Below are positions 1 through 5,653 of a stretch of DNA of 35,492 nucleotides, piece by piece. Numbering within the stretch: position 1 is the first letter of the stretch; each line of letters begins with the position of its first letter. Location of the stretch: positions 1-35,492 of the forward strand of contig JBAYVV010000025.1 in the NCBI GenBank assembly GCA_041674465.1. The letters are read 5' to 3'. A program made the translations under genes and the position numbers. Under the pieces are notes generated by a model. The model had not been told where the DNA came from. It worked only from the letters and a program-made list of their open reading frames with translations, and ran no database searches. This stretch comes from JACRAR01 sp041674465 (lineage in GTDB: Bacteria > Pseudomonadota > Gammaproteobacteria > Burkholderiales > Rhodocyclaceae).

Positions 1-903
1 AGCCGCCATGGAAACTGTCGCCTGGGTCTGCTGGTCAGAACTCGCGGTCAGATCCTGCGCCGCAGTGGCCAGTTGGTGCGAGGTGGCCATCACCTGCACG
101 GCACTTTTCTTGACGTCGGACACGACAGACTGGATTTTGTCCATGAAGGCATTGAAGATTTCCGAAGTCTGGCCGATTTCGTCGTGATGCTCGATTCTCA
201 GGCGACGTGTCAGGTCGCCTTCGCCAGCGGCAATTTGCGCGAGATTGTGGGATAGATGTTCAAGGGGTTTGGATACCGAGGTCTTTACGAAAAAAAAGAT
301 GAAACCGACGACGAGCACCAGCATGCCGATTGCGACACCAATGACTTTCATCGTCGATTCGCGTGCGGCCTGATTGATGCTGTCTAGGGAAATATTCATG
401 CTGACCGCGCCGAGTACAGCGTCTGGCGCTGTTTCATGGCAAGAGGTGCAATCCTTGCCTAAGTAGCTTTTGTAATTCAGTGTCGGAATCACGGCACGCA
501 GAATTTCGCCTTGCGATGTTTGCTGCACCTCATAAAAGGGCTTGCCGCTCGATAGCACCGCCGTCTCGACTCCATCGGGTTTGGCGTCACCGGATTTGCC
601 GGCACCAAACTGTTGGTTGGTGCCCTCGCCGCGCACCAAGTGGAGTTCGCTGATGTTCTCGCTCTTCTGGATCTGGTCAAGGTACACGGCGCGATCTTTC
701 ATGTTGCCCTGGATCATCATCGCTGTCATCGCAGCAACCGTCATCTGATTGACACTGGAAGCAAATTCACGCGCCTGTCGGATCCCCATGGCCTGTTGTT
801 GTGCGGCGACCAGCCACACAATTCCTGCCCAAGCTAATATCAACAGAGCAGCAATGCCCACGACGAGGCGTATCCATATCTTTATGCTGCGTAGATTATT
901 CAT
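1..903 (-). CDS. Methyl-accepting chemotaxis protein with periplasmic c-type heme motif (N-terminal part; cut by window edge)
   Basis: This is a membrane chemoreceptor that would pass a periplasmic redox or gas signal to CheA/CheW. The frame opens at ATG 903, behind an AGGTGGAG-like ribosome site, and stays open to base 1, giving 301 residues. Residues 8-33 form TM1. The periplasmic domain (about 34-183) holds CTSCH at residues 152-156 (bases 436-450), a c-type heme attachment motif. TM2 is about 185-205, followed by a HAMP region (206-258, with ISKPLE-like and GEGDLTRRL stretches) and the start of the signalling coiled coil. Heme-binding MCP sensor domains are known in Geobacter; that this one binds heme is inferred from the motif. 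The signalling hairpin and C-terminus lie outside the window. A divergent FNR-like promoter lies upstream. Confidence 0.92.
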   Translation of the reverse strand, partial: MNNLRSIKIWIRLVVGIAALLILAWAGIVWLVAAQQQAMGIRQAREFASSVNQMTVAAMTAMMIQGNMKDRAVYLDQIQKSENISELHLVRGEGTNQQFGAGKSGDAKPDGVETAVLSSGKPFYEVQQTSQGEILRAVIPTLNYKSYLGKDCTSCHETAPDAVLGAVSMNISLDSINQAARESTMKVIGVAIGMLVLVVGFIFFFVKTSVSKPLEHLSHNLAQIAAGEGDLTRRLRIEHHDEIGQTSEIFNAFMDKIQSVVSDVKKSAVQVMATSHQLATAAQDLTASSDQQTQATVSMAA

Positions 904-1241
904 CGTTAGTAGCTCCACCTATCCATAGATAATTGTTGGCTTCCTGGACACACACAAAAATGAGACTCTGTGAGGTCCTTACTGCAAGAGATTGTAAGTC
1001 TCCTACTGTGGCGGCCTACTTGATTTTAATCAGAAGTTTCAGCAAATATATGCAGGTTAATTGACCTACATGGATCATGGATAAAAAGTGGTTGTCTCGT
1101 ATTTTTGACGTATCAGAAAAGGCACTACCACTGATTCGGCAATTCGGGAAAATGCCGCACAGATCCCGATCGATTCCTCTTGCACAGCCCTACCATTATA
1201 ATCTCTCGCGGTTCTGTACAATCAAATCTAAGGGGCCGGAA
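904..1241. other. Divergent intergenic region between chemoreceptor and STAS gene
   Basis: This 338-base stretch separates the two divergent genes. Its only clear content is the FNR-like promoter at 985-1033. The STAS frame is open back to ATG 1077, but the extra 55 residues are basic, resemble no known domain and are followed by a better start at 1242. I therefore treat 1077-1241 as leader. It contains no other recognisable gene. Confidence 0.5.
985..1033 (-). promoter_or_regulatory. Predicted class II FNR/ANR-dependent promoter of the heme chemoreceptor gene
   Basis: TTGAT-TTTA-ATCAG at 1020-1033 matches the FNR/ANR consensus TTGAT-N4-ATCAA at nine of ten defined bases. Read on the minus strand, TACAAT at 996-991 is a good -10 hexamer. 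The box centre (1026.5) is 33 bases from the hexamer centre, as expected when the activator sits at about -41.5. Transcription would start near 985, leaving a leader of about 82 bases before ATG 903. No equally good -10 faces the STAS gene on the other side. This is a prediction from spacing and consensus only. Confidence 0.55.
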
Positions 1242-1547
1242 ATGGATATTAGAACAGCGGTTCAAAACAACATATCAACTATCTCCCTGAAGGGGCGTTT
1301 TGACTTCGCTGAGCATCTCGCCTTCTCTGTTGCGGTTAGGAGTTTGCCAGAGGATTCGACCATCACAGAGATTAAAGTTAATTTGAGCGACGTTGATTAT
1401 CTCGACAGTTCTGCCCTCGGTATGCTTCTCCAACTACGGGAGAAAGCAAAGGTTGCCGGAAAGACTGTTTCACTGGCTGGTGCTACTGGTTCAGTAAAAA
1501 ACGTTCTTAAAATTGCAAACTTCGAGAAGTTATTCCCCGTAAAGTAG
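1242..1547 (+). CDS. STAS-domain protein (anti-sigma factor antagonist type)
   Basis: This 101-residue protein is a single STAS domain of the SpoIIAA/RsbV type. Such proteins bind an anti-sigma factor or partner kinase and are switched by serine phosphorylation. The diagnostic loop reads LDSSALGMLL at residues 54-63, so the phosphorylatable serine (Ser57 by alignment with SpoIIAA) is kept, unlike in the second STAS protein at the right end of the window. I chose ATG 1242 because AGGGG precedes it at a suitable distance and the domain begins there (MDIRTAV). The frame could also start at 1077, which would add a tail with no known domain. No kinase or phosphatase partner lies next to it. The heme chemoreceptor is divergent on its left and an RMF-like gene follows. 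Confidence 0.85.
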   Translation: MDIRTAVQNNISTISLKGRFDFAEHLAFSVAVRSLPEDSTITEIKVNLSDVDYLDSSALGMLLQLREKAKVAGKTVSLAGATGSVKNVLKIANFEKLFPVK

Positions 1548-1604
1548 CACGAAGAGTCACGTTCAAAATCAAGAGTATCGAATGAGCAGAACAGGCTGCA
1601 GACA

Positions 1605-1787
1605 ATGTTAAAACAAGACCCTAAAGCCTATGGAGAAGGCTATCGGGCAAGGCAGCAAGGAAAGCCGCTCAGGGCTAATCCCTATCGGCTCAATAGTATC
1701 GAGGGCAGGTCATGGGATGCTGGTTATGTTGAAGGCAAGACTTCCCATAGCCACCACCATCCAGTAAATCATAAGGCCAAAAGTTAA
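1605..1787 (+). CDS. Small RMF-like protein (ribosome modulation factor / CrpP family)
   Basis: This 60-residue basic protein has the layout of the ribosome modulation factor family: an AYGEGYRARQQGK helix, an NPY turn (residues 26-28), and SWDAGYVEGK as the second helix, with a His-rich tail (HSHHH). RMF dimerises 70S ribosomes in stationary phase; the related CrpP proteins have been linked to fluoroquinolone tolerance. Which role applies here cannot be told. The match is pattern-based: GY-x-A-x-x-x-G, then PY, then W-x-x-G-x-x-x-G/A. It lies 57 bases after the STAS gene on the same strand and may share its transcript. The ribosome site is weak. Confidence 0.65.
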   Translation: MLKQDPKAYGEGYRARQQGKPLRANPYRLNSIEGRSWDAGYVEGKTSHSHHHPVNHKAKS

Positions 1788-2032
1788 ATGGCTCAGTGCT
1801 TTGCTGCTGGAATGAATGATTTTCCGGTAAAACCTTTCAGACCTGACACACTTTTTTCAATTTTGCTGCGGTAAATCGAGCAGCGCAAAGATTAGTTGCA
1901 TTAGTGCCGAACCCGTGCGGCGGCAATGTGAACTTGGAACGGCCAGCGCCAATTGATTTGTCATCAGGCCGCAGTGGGTCGGTTGCTGCGGTTCGCCAGC
2001 GTCAGCTAACAGGAAGCCAGTTTTCCGGAATC

Positions 2033-2314
2033 TCAATCTTTCTCCAAAATACACAGCAGTTGGCCTGCTTCCAACCTATCGCCAACTTTGACCAAGACCT
2101 CGCGAACATTTCCCGAGTACTGCGAAGGTATGTCCAGTGCCGCCTTTCCCGTCTCAAGAACTATCACGCAGTCATCAAGATTCAGCACATCTCCGGGATG
2201 GACGTTAACTTCCGAAACGAAAACGTCACCCTGTGCACAGTTGCCACAACTCTCCCAGCAGTCTGGAAACTTTGGCATACGGATTTCAACATGAGACAAG
2301 AGTTCAGCGTCCAA
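2033..2314 (-). CDS. Stand-alone lipoyl/biotinyl carrier domain with a Cys-rich insert
   Basis: This protein of about 93 residues is one lipoyl/biotinyl (swinging-arm) domain. The VEIRMPKF first strand, the VLETGKAALDIPS hairpin and the VLVKVGDRLEAGQLLCILE end fit the fold. The lysine in ETGKA is the expected attachment site; the context is closer to lipoyl domains (ETDKA) than to biotin carriers (EAMKM). Between the first strands is DCWESCGNCAQGD with cysteines at 19, 23 and 26, which is unusual for this family and could bind metal or form disulfides. The longest frame starts at TTG 2314 and overlaps the end of the small membrane protein gene upstream by 11 bases, implying coupling. Another TTG a few codons later is possible. 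No dehydrogenase or decarboxylase subunit lies nearby. Confidence 0.78.
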   Translation of the reverse strand: MDAELLSHVEIRMPKFPDCWESCGNCAQGDVFVSEVNVHPGDVLNLDDCVIVLETGKAALDIPSQYSGNVREVLVKVGDRLEAGQLLCILEKD

Positions 2315-2531
2315 CTTGATGGTTTGAGTGGCTGCGACCTTCGGGGTTGCTCGAATCAGTTACAACATAGGCGCCGGCTGCTATGGCGATCGCGCAGGCT
2401 GCCTTGATGACGGCGACGATCGTTTGGTTCTTATCGGGTTGCCAACCGCTGTGGCGCATAATCCAAAGAATCGCAGCATAAGTGGCGACAAGACCAGCCA
2501 GAACACTGAACAATTCAGCAAGCGACATCAT
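2304..2531 (-). CDS. Small two-helix membrane protein coupled to the lipoyl-domain gene
   Basis: This 75-residue protein has two hydrophobic segments, about residues 4-25 (LAELFSVLAGLVATY...) and 39-59 (TIVAVIKAACAIAIAAGAYVV), joined by a short charged loop (RHSGWQPDKNQ). It belongs to no family I can name. Its stop overlaps the start of the lipoyl/biotinyl gene by 11 bases. Small membrane subunits beside a carrier protein occur in Na+-translocating decarboxylases (OadG/GcdD types), but the sequence here does not prove that link and no beta subunit is present. The ATG at 2531 (or 2528) has no clear ribosome site. Confidence 0.55.
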   Translation of the reverse strand: MMSLAELFSVLAGLVATYAAILWIMRHSGWQPDKNQTIVAVIKAACAIAIAAGAYVVTDSSNPEGRSHSNHQVGR

Positions 2532-2606
2532 TGTCGGAATATAGTCAGGACCGCGGGCTGCTCGAAAGCTCTACAATAACACTGCAACACATCACCAACT
2601 GCACAA

Positions 2607-3011
2607 ATGTGTCCTCGCTTCAGCGTTCCTCCCGAAGAGGTCGAAATCACCGCGATCCGTGCCCAGGGTGCGGGTGGGCAGAACGTCAATAAGGTGAGCA
2701 GTGCTGTGCATTTACGCTTCGATATCCTTGCCTCATCCCTGCCGCTGACGATCCGGGAGAGGTTGCTACGGCTCGGCGATCAGCGCATCAGTTGTGATGG
2801 TGTCATCATCATCAAGGCGCAGGAATTCCGTAGTCTCGAGAAAAATCGTATCGAAGCCATGCGACGTCTGAATGAACTGATTGCCAGCATAGCCACACTA
2901 CCGAAGAAACGACGCCCCACCCGGCCGACCAGGTCTTCCGTCGCACGGCGTCTGGACAACAAAGCACGCCGTTCAGTGGCAAAAGCGGGACGCGGAAAGA
3001 TCAGCGAATAA
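2607..3011 (+). CDS. arfB: Alternative ribosome-rescue factor ArfB (YaeJ), peptidyl-tRNA hydrolase
   Basis: ArfB releases nascent chains from ribosomes stalled on mRNA without a stop codon. The 134-residue protein starts with the usual short lead (FSVPPEEVEITAIRAQG), then carries the catalytic GGQ inside AGGQNVNKVSSAVHLRFDI (about residues 23-41), and ends in a highly basic tail (KKRRPTRPTR...RRSVAKAGRGK) that enters the empty mRNA channel. It lacks the codon-recognition domains of RF1/RF2, so it is not a truncated release factor. Length and order match the family. The ATG at 2607 aligns with known ArfB starts, although no strong ribosome site precedes it. Its promoter should lie in the 75 bases between it and the divergent small membrane protein gene. 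Confidence 0.93.
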   Translation: MCPRFSVPPEEVEITAIRAQGAGGQNVNKVSSAVHLRFDILASSLPLTIRERLLRLGDQRISCDGVIIIKAQEFRSLEKNRIEAMRRLNELIASIATLPKKRRPTRPTRSSVARRLDNKARRSVAKAGRGKISE

Positions 3012-3054
3012 GAGCCCGGTGTAGGCTAGGCTTTGCGCTCCAGTATGCTTCTGG

Positions 3055-3074
3055 ATCCCGGCTTTCGCCGGGAT
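3055..3074. repeat. Perfect hairpin resembling a dispersed extragenic palindrome
   Basis: ATCCCGGC-TTTC-GCCGGGAT is an 8-base perfect inverted repeat with a 4-base loop, preceded by CTGG and followed by GAC. The pattern TGGAT-CCCGGC...GCCGGG-ATGAC is the form of short extragenic palindromes found in many copies in betaproteobacterial genomes. It lies 44 bases after arfB and has no T-run, so it is more likely a repeat unit than a terminator. Two degraded relatives appear near 3181 and 3975. Confidence 0.6.
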
Positions 3075-3180
3075 GACTTACCTTCCATCAATTTACGCAT
3101 GACTGGCCACTAGTTCTTGCGGAATGCGATTTGACCACATTTCTATTGAACCCAGAATAAGCCCTAAATTACCGCTTTCT

Positions 3181-3213
3181 CCTGCCCGTAAAGGCGAATA
3201 GGATTCCGGCAGG
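3181..3213. repeat. Degenerate inverted repeat over the start of the small acidic gene
   Basis: CCTGCC at 3181-3186 pairs with GGCAGG at 3208-3213, immediately before ATG 3214. The inner part (CCCGTAAAGGCGAATAGGATTCC) resembles a decayed copy of the dispersed palindrome at 3055. A hairpin here would cover the AGG next to the ATG, which is one reason to doubt that 3214 is the true start. Confidence 0.35.
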
Positions 3214-3420
3214 ATGTCGCCCATTACCTTAATGGACGATGCCATGACGATAGATGAAGCTGACCTGCTGGATGACATTTTTCAGAATCTGGCTGAAAAC
3301 GACGGGACACCAGACGCCGATATCCTGGATGCGCTGATTAATCTGTCAGCTTCAGGGAAAGCTGAGTTTGTTAGGCGAATGGATCAAAGGCATGGGATCA
3401 CGCCACCTGTAATTCATTGA
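3214..3420 (+). CDS. Small acidic hypothetical protein
   Basis: I do not recognise this protein of up to 68 residues. It is acidic and probably helical (MTIDEADLLDDIFQNLAENDGTPDADILDALINL), with a more basic end (KAEFVRRMDQRHG). Possible starts are ATG 3214, 3232 and 3244; the last follows a GGAC and begins the acidic helix directly. Its stop TGA (3418-3420) touches the ATG of the DUF3820 gene, so the two genes are probably co-translated. No catalytic motif is visible. Confidence 0.5.
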   Translation: MSPITLMDDAMTIDEADLLDDIFQNLAENDGTPDADILDALINLSASGKAEFVRRMDQRHGITPPVIH

Positions 3421-3636
3421 ATGCAGTCCGAAGATTTGGAATTACTCGTGACGCGGATCATGCCGTTCGGTAAGTACAAAGGGCGATTGATTGTTGATCT
3501 TCCAGGGAATTATCTGACCTGGTTTGCACGCGGGGGATTCCCGCAAGGAGAAATTGGTCGGTTGTTGGCGCTCATGCATGAAATGGATCACAACGGCCTG
3601 AGACCATTGTTGGAGCCGCTGAGGGTGAAACCATAA
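3421..3636 (+). CDS. DUF3820 family protein
   Basis: This 71-residue protein matches the short DUF3820 family: MPFGKYKGRLIVDLPGNYLTW (about residues 14-34), then FARGGFPQGEIGRLLALMHE. The family is widespread in proteobacteria and sometimes called a putative quorum-sensing-regulated virulence factor, but its biochemical role is unknown. The MPFGKYKG start resembles the nucleic-acid-linked fold seen at the ends of some exonucleases; that is a loose likeness. The ATG directly follows the stop codon of the upstream gene. Confidence 0.8.
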   Translation: MQSEDLELLVTRIMPFGKYKGRLIVDLPGNYLTWFARGGFPQGEIGRLLALMHEMDHNGLRPLLEPLRVKP

Positions 3637-3670
3637 GTCGTGTCGAGTCTGCGCCTACATTTAACCTGTA

Positions 3671-3883
3671 TCAACTCGCTCCTGACCGCTTAAATCCGCG
3701 GCGACTTGTCGGTGCTCCAGGAAGTTCAGCTACAACCAGGGCGCCAACCAAAATTACCCCCCACGATAGATAGAGCCAGAGTAAAAAAATAGGAATGGCG
3801 GCGAATGCGCCATAGATCACAGTGTAGGTTGGGAGCTTGGCAACAAAGAGGCCAAACAGTCGTTGCATCACAGCGAAGCCAGC
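3671..3883 (-). pseudogene. Remnant of a YihY/BrkB-family membrane protein (C-terminal part only)
   Basis: The translated minus strand reads RLFGLFVAKLPTYTVIYGAF followed by AAIPIFLLWLYLSWGVILVGA. This is the conserved last transmembrane region of the YihY (UPF0761) family, whose members are about 280-400 residues long. Upstream the frame runs into a TAG at 3886-3884 after only five more codons, and no YihY-like sequence was found in the rest of the gap to guaB. The 66-residue open part could be translated from GTG 3871, but it lacks most of the protein. I read it as a decaying gene whose 5' part was deleted. Confidence 0.75.
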
Positions 3884-3974
3884 CTACTGGACATAGGACA
3901 ACGACGATGCAGCGTCGCTATACTAATCTGCGTGGAAATTACTTTGGTGAGAAGATGTTGCGATTTATCCATCC

Positions 3975-3997
3975 GTCATTCTGCAAAGGCGAAATGC
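3975..3997. repeat. Degenerate copy of the extragenic palindrome, reverse orientation
   Basis: GTCATTCTGCAAAGGCGAAATG has the order of a reversed dispersed palindrome (GTCAT-CCCGG-CGAAAG-CCGGGAT), but the stem has decayed. With the intact hairpin at 3055-3074 it brackets the small-gene and remnant-gene stretch. Likeness is by eye only. Confidence 0.3.
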
Positions 3998-4130
3998 CCC
4001 AATAAAGACGTGGTAGTTGAGGGCGGGGAATGGCAGTATTTGTAGAGAAAAAATAAGCTATATTTTCAATCTATTCAGGGCAATAGCAGCGTTTTCCGTT
4101 AGAATGCCGATTTGGCGCGAAGGAAAGAAG

Positions 4131-5591
4131 ATGCGAGTACTCAATAAGGCGCTGACATTTGACGATGTCCTGCTGATTCCTGCCCACTCGACCGTATTGC
4201 CCCACGAAGTCAGTCTCAGCACGCAGCTGACACGCAGAATTCAATTGCACCTGCCGCTGGTGGCTGCCGCCATGGACACGGTGACCGAGTCACGCCTGGC
4301 GATCGCATTGGCTCAGGAAGGCGGCATCGGCATCATCCACAAGAACCTGACGCCCAAGCAGCAGGCCGCTGAAGTGGCCAAGGTCAAGCGTTATGAATCC
4401 GGTGTTCTCAAGGATCCGATCACCATCCCCCCTTCGATGAGCGTGCGCGAAGTGATGGCACTGACGCGGCTGCATCGATTCTCCGGACTGCCGGTGGTTG
4501 AGGGCAAGCGAGTGGTGGGTATCGTCACCAATCGTGACCTGCGTTTTGAAACCAACCTCGACCAGCCCGTGCAGAACATCATGACGCCGCGCGAGCGGCT
4601 GATCACGGTCAAGGAGGGCTCCTCCCCGGATGAAGCCAAGGAACTAATGCACAAGCACCGCCTCGAGCGCGTGCTGGTGATCAACGACGAGTTCGAGCTG
4701 CGCGGTCTGGTGACGGTCAAGGACATCCTCAAGTCCAGCGAATACCCGTATGCCTGCAAGGATGAACTCGGCCATCTGCGCGTCGGCGCCGCCATTGGCG
4801 TCGGACCGGGCACCGAGGACCGTGCCGCACAACTGGCCGAAGCCGGCGTCGATGTCCTGGTGGTGGATACTGCGCACGGCCATTCGCAGGGCGTCTTGTC
4901 GCGCGTGGCCTGGGTCAAGAAGAATTTTCCCCAGGTCGAGGTGGTGGGCGGCAACATCGCCACGGCAGAAGCGGCCAAGGCCCTGGTGGATCACGGCGCC
5001 GATGGCGTCAAGGTCGGCATCGGCCCCGGCTCGATCTGCACCACACGCATCGTCGCCGGCGTCGGCGTGCCGCAGATGACGGCCATCGACGATGTTTCCC
5101 GGGCTCTGGGTAGCAGCGGCGTGCCGATGATCGCCGACGGCGGCATCCGTTTTTCGGGAGACATCTCCAAGGCCATTGCCGCCGGCGCCAACACGGTCAT
5201 GCTCGGCGGTCTGTTCGCTGGCACCGAGGAAGCGCCGGGTGAAACCGTGCTGTTCCAGGGACGTTCCTACAAGTCCTATCGTGGCATGGGCAGCCTCGGG
5301 GCGATGAAGGACGGGGCGGCGGACCGTTACTTCCAGGACAGTGATGCGAATCTCGAAAAGCTTGTGCCGGAGGGGATCGAGGGTCGGGTGCCTTACAAGG
5401 GGCCGGTTCTTGCGGTGATTCATCAACTCATGGGCGGTTTGCGCTCATCGATGGGCTATGTCGGCTGTCGCACCATCGACGAAATGCGCGCGAAAGCAGA
5501 ATTCGTCGAAATCACTGCGGCCGGCATCCGCGAGTCTCACGTTCATGACGTTCAGATCACCAAGGAAGCACCGAATTATCACGTCGATTGA
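4131..5591 (+). CDS. guaB: Inosine-5'-monophosphate dehydrogenase
   Basis: GuaB oxidises IMP to XMP with NAD+, the committed step of GMP synthesis, in the cytoplasm. The 486-residue product has the family's usual length. It starts with RVLNKALTFDDVLLIPAHS, carries two CBS domains (about residues 95-205), and has the catalytic loop GPGSICTTRIVAGVGVP with Cys303. The flap and mononucleotide-binding segments (IADGGIRFSGDI, GSLGAM, YKGPV) are present. I chose ATG 4131 because AAGGAAAG lies just upstream and the protein starts where other IMPDHs do; the longer open frame upstream is not coding-like. guaA follows after 62 bases that include a terminator-like hairpin. Confidence 0.98.
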   Translation: MRVLNKALTFDDVLLIPAHSTVLPHEVSLSTQLTRRIQLHLPLVAAAMDTVTESRLAIALAQEGGIGIIHKNLTPKQQAAEVAKVKRYESGVLKDPITIPPSMSVREVMALTRLHRFSGLPVVEGKRVVGIVTNRDLRFETNLDQPVQNIMTPRERLITVKEGSSPDEAKELMHKHRLERVLVINDEFELRGLVTVKDILKSSEYPYACKDELGHLRVGAAIGVGPGTEDRAAQLAEAGVDVLVVDTAHGHSQGVLSRVAWVKKNFPQVEVVGGNIATAEAAKALVDHGADGVKVGIGPGSICTTRIVAGVGVPQMTAIDDVSRALGSSGVPMIADGGIRFSGDISKAIAAGANTVMLGGLFAGTEEAPGETVLFQGRSYKSYRGMGSLGAMKDGAADRYFQDSDANLEKLVPEGIEGRVPYKGPVLAVIHQLMGGLRSSMGYVGCRTIDEMRAKAEFVEITAAGIRESHVHDVQITKEAPNYHVD

Positions 5592-5610
5592 TAGCGGCTA
5601 CTTGGATTGC

Positions 5611-5635
5611 GGGCGGCGGCAAGCCGCCCTTTTTT
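5611..5635 (+). terminator. Rho-independent terminator or attenuator between guaB and guaA
   Basis: GGGCGGC (5611-5617) pairs with GCCGCCC (5623-5629) across a 5-base loop and is followed by six T residues (5630-5635). It lies 19 bases after the guaB stop and 18 bases before the guaA start. In that position it could lower guaA transcription relative to guaB or prevent read-through; guaA would then depend on read-through or on a promoter inside guaB. Confidence 0.8.
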
Positions 5636-5653
5636 CTTCAAGGCGATAAACCC

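Noticed and set aside
1077..1241. Extended N-terminus of the first STAS protein from ATG 1077
   Set aside because: The added 55 residues fit no domain, and ATG 1242 has a better ribosome site and a normal STAS start.
1953..1967. A second TTGAT...ATCAG sequence that looks like an FNR box
   Set aside because: The spacer is five bases instead of four and no gene starts at a suitable distance.
1857..2054. A 65-codon minus-strand frame just downstream of the lipoyl-domain gene
   Set aside because: It overlaps the end of the lipoyl gene in another frame, has no ribosome site and does not resemble a decarboxylase beta subunit, which I looked for there. I see no gene in 1788-2032.
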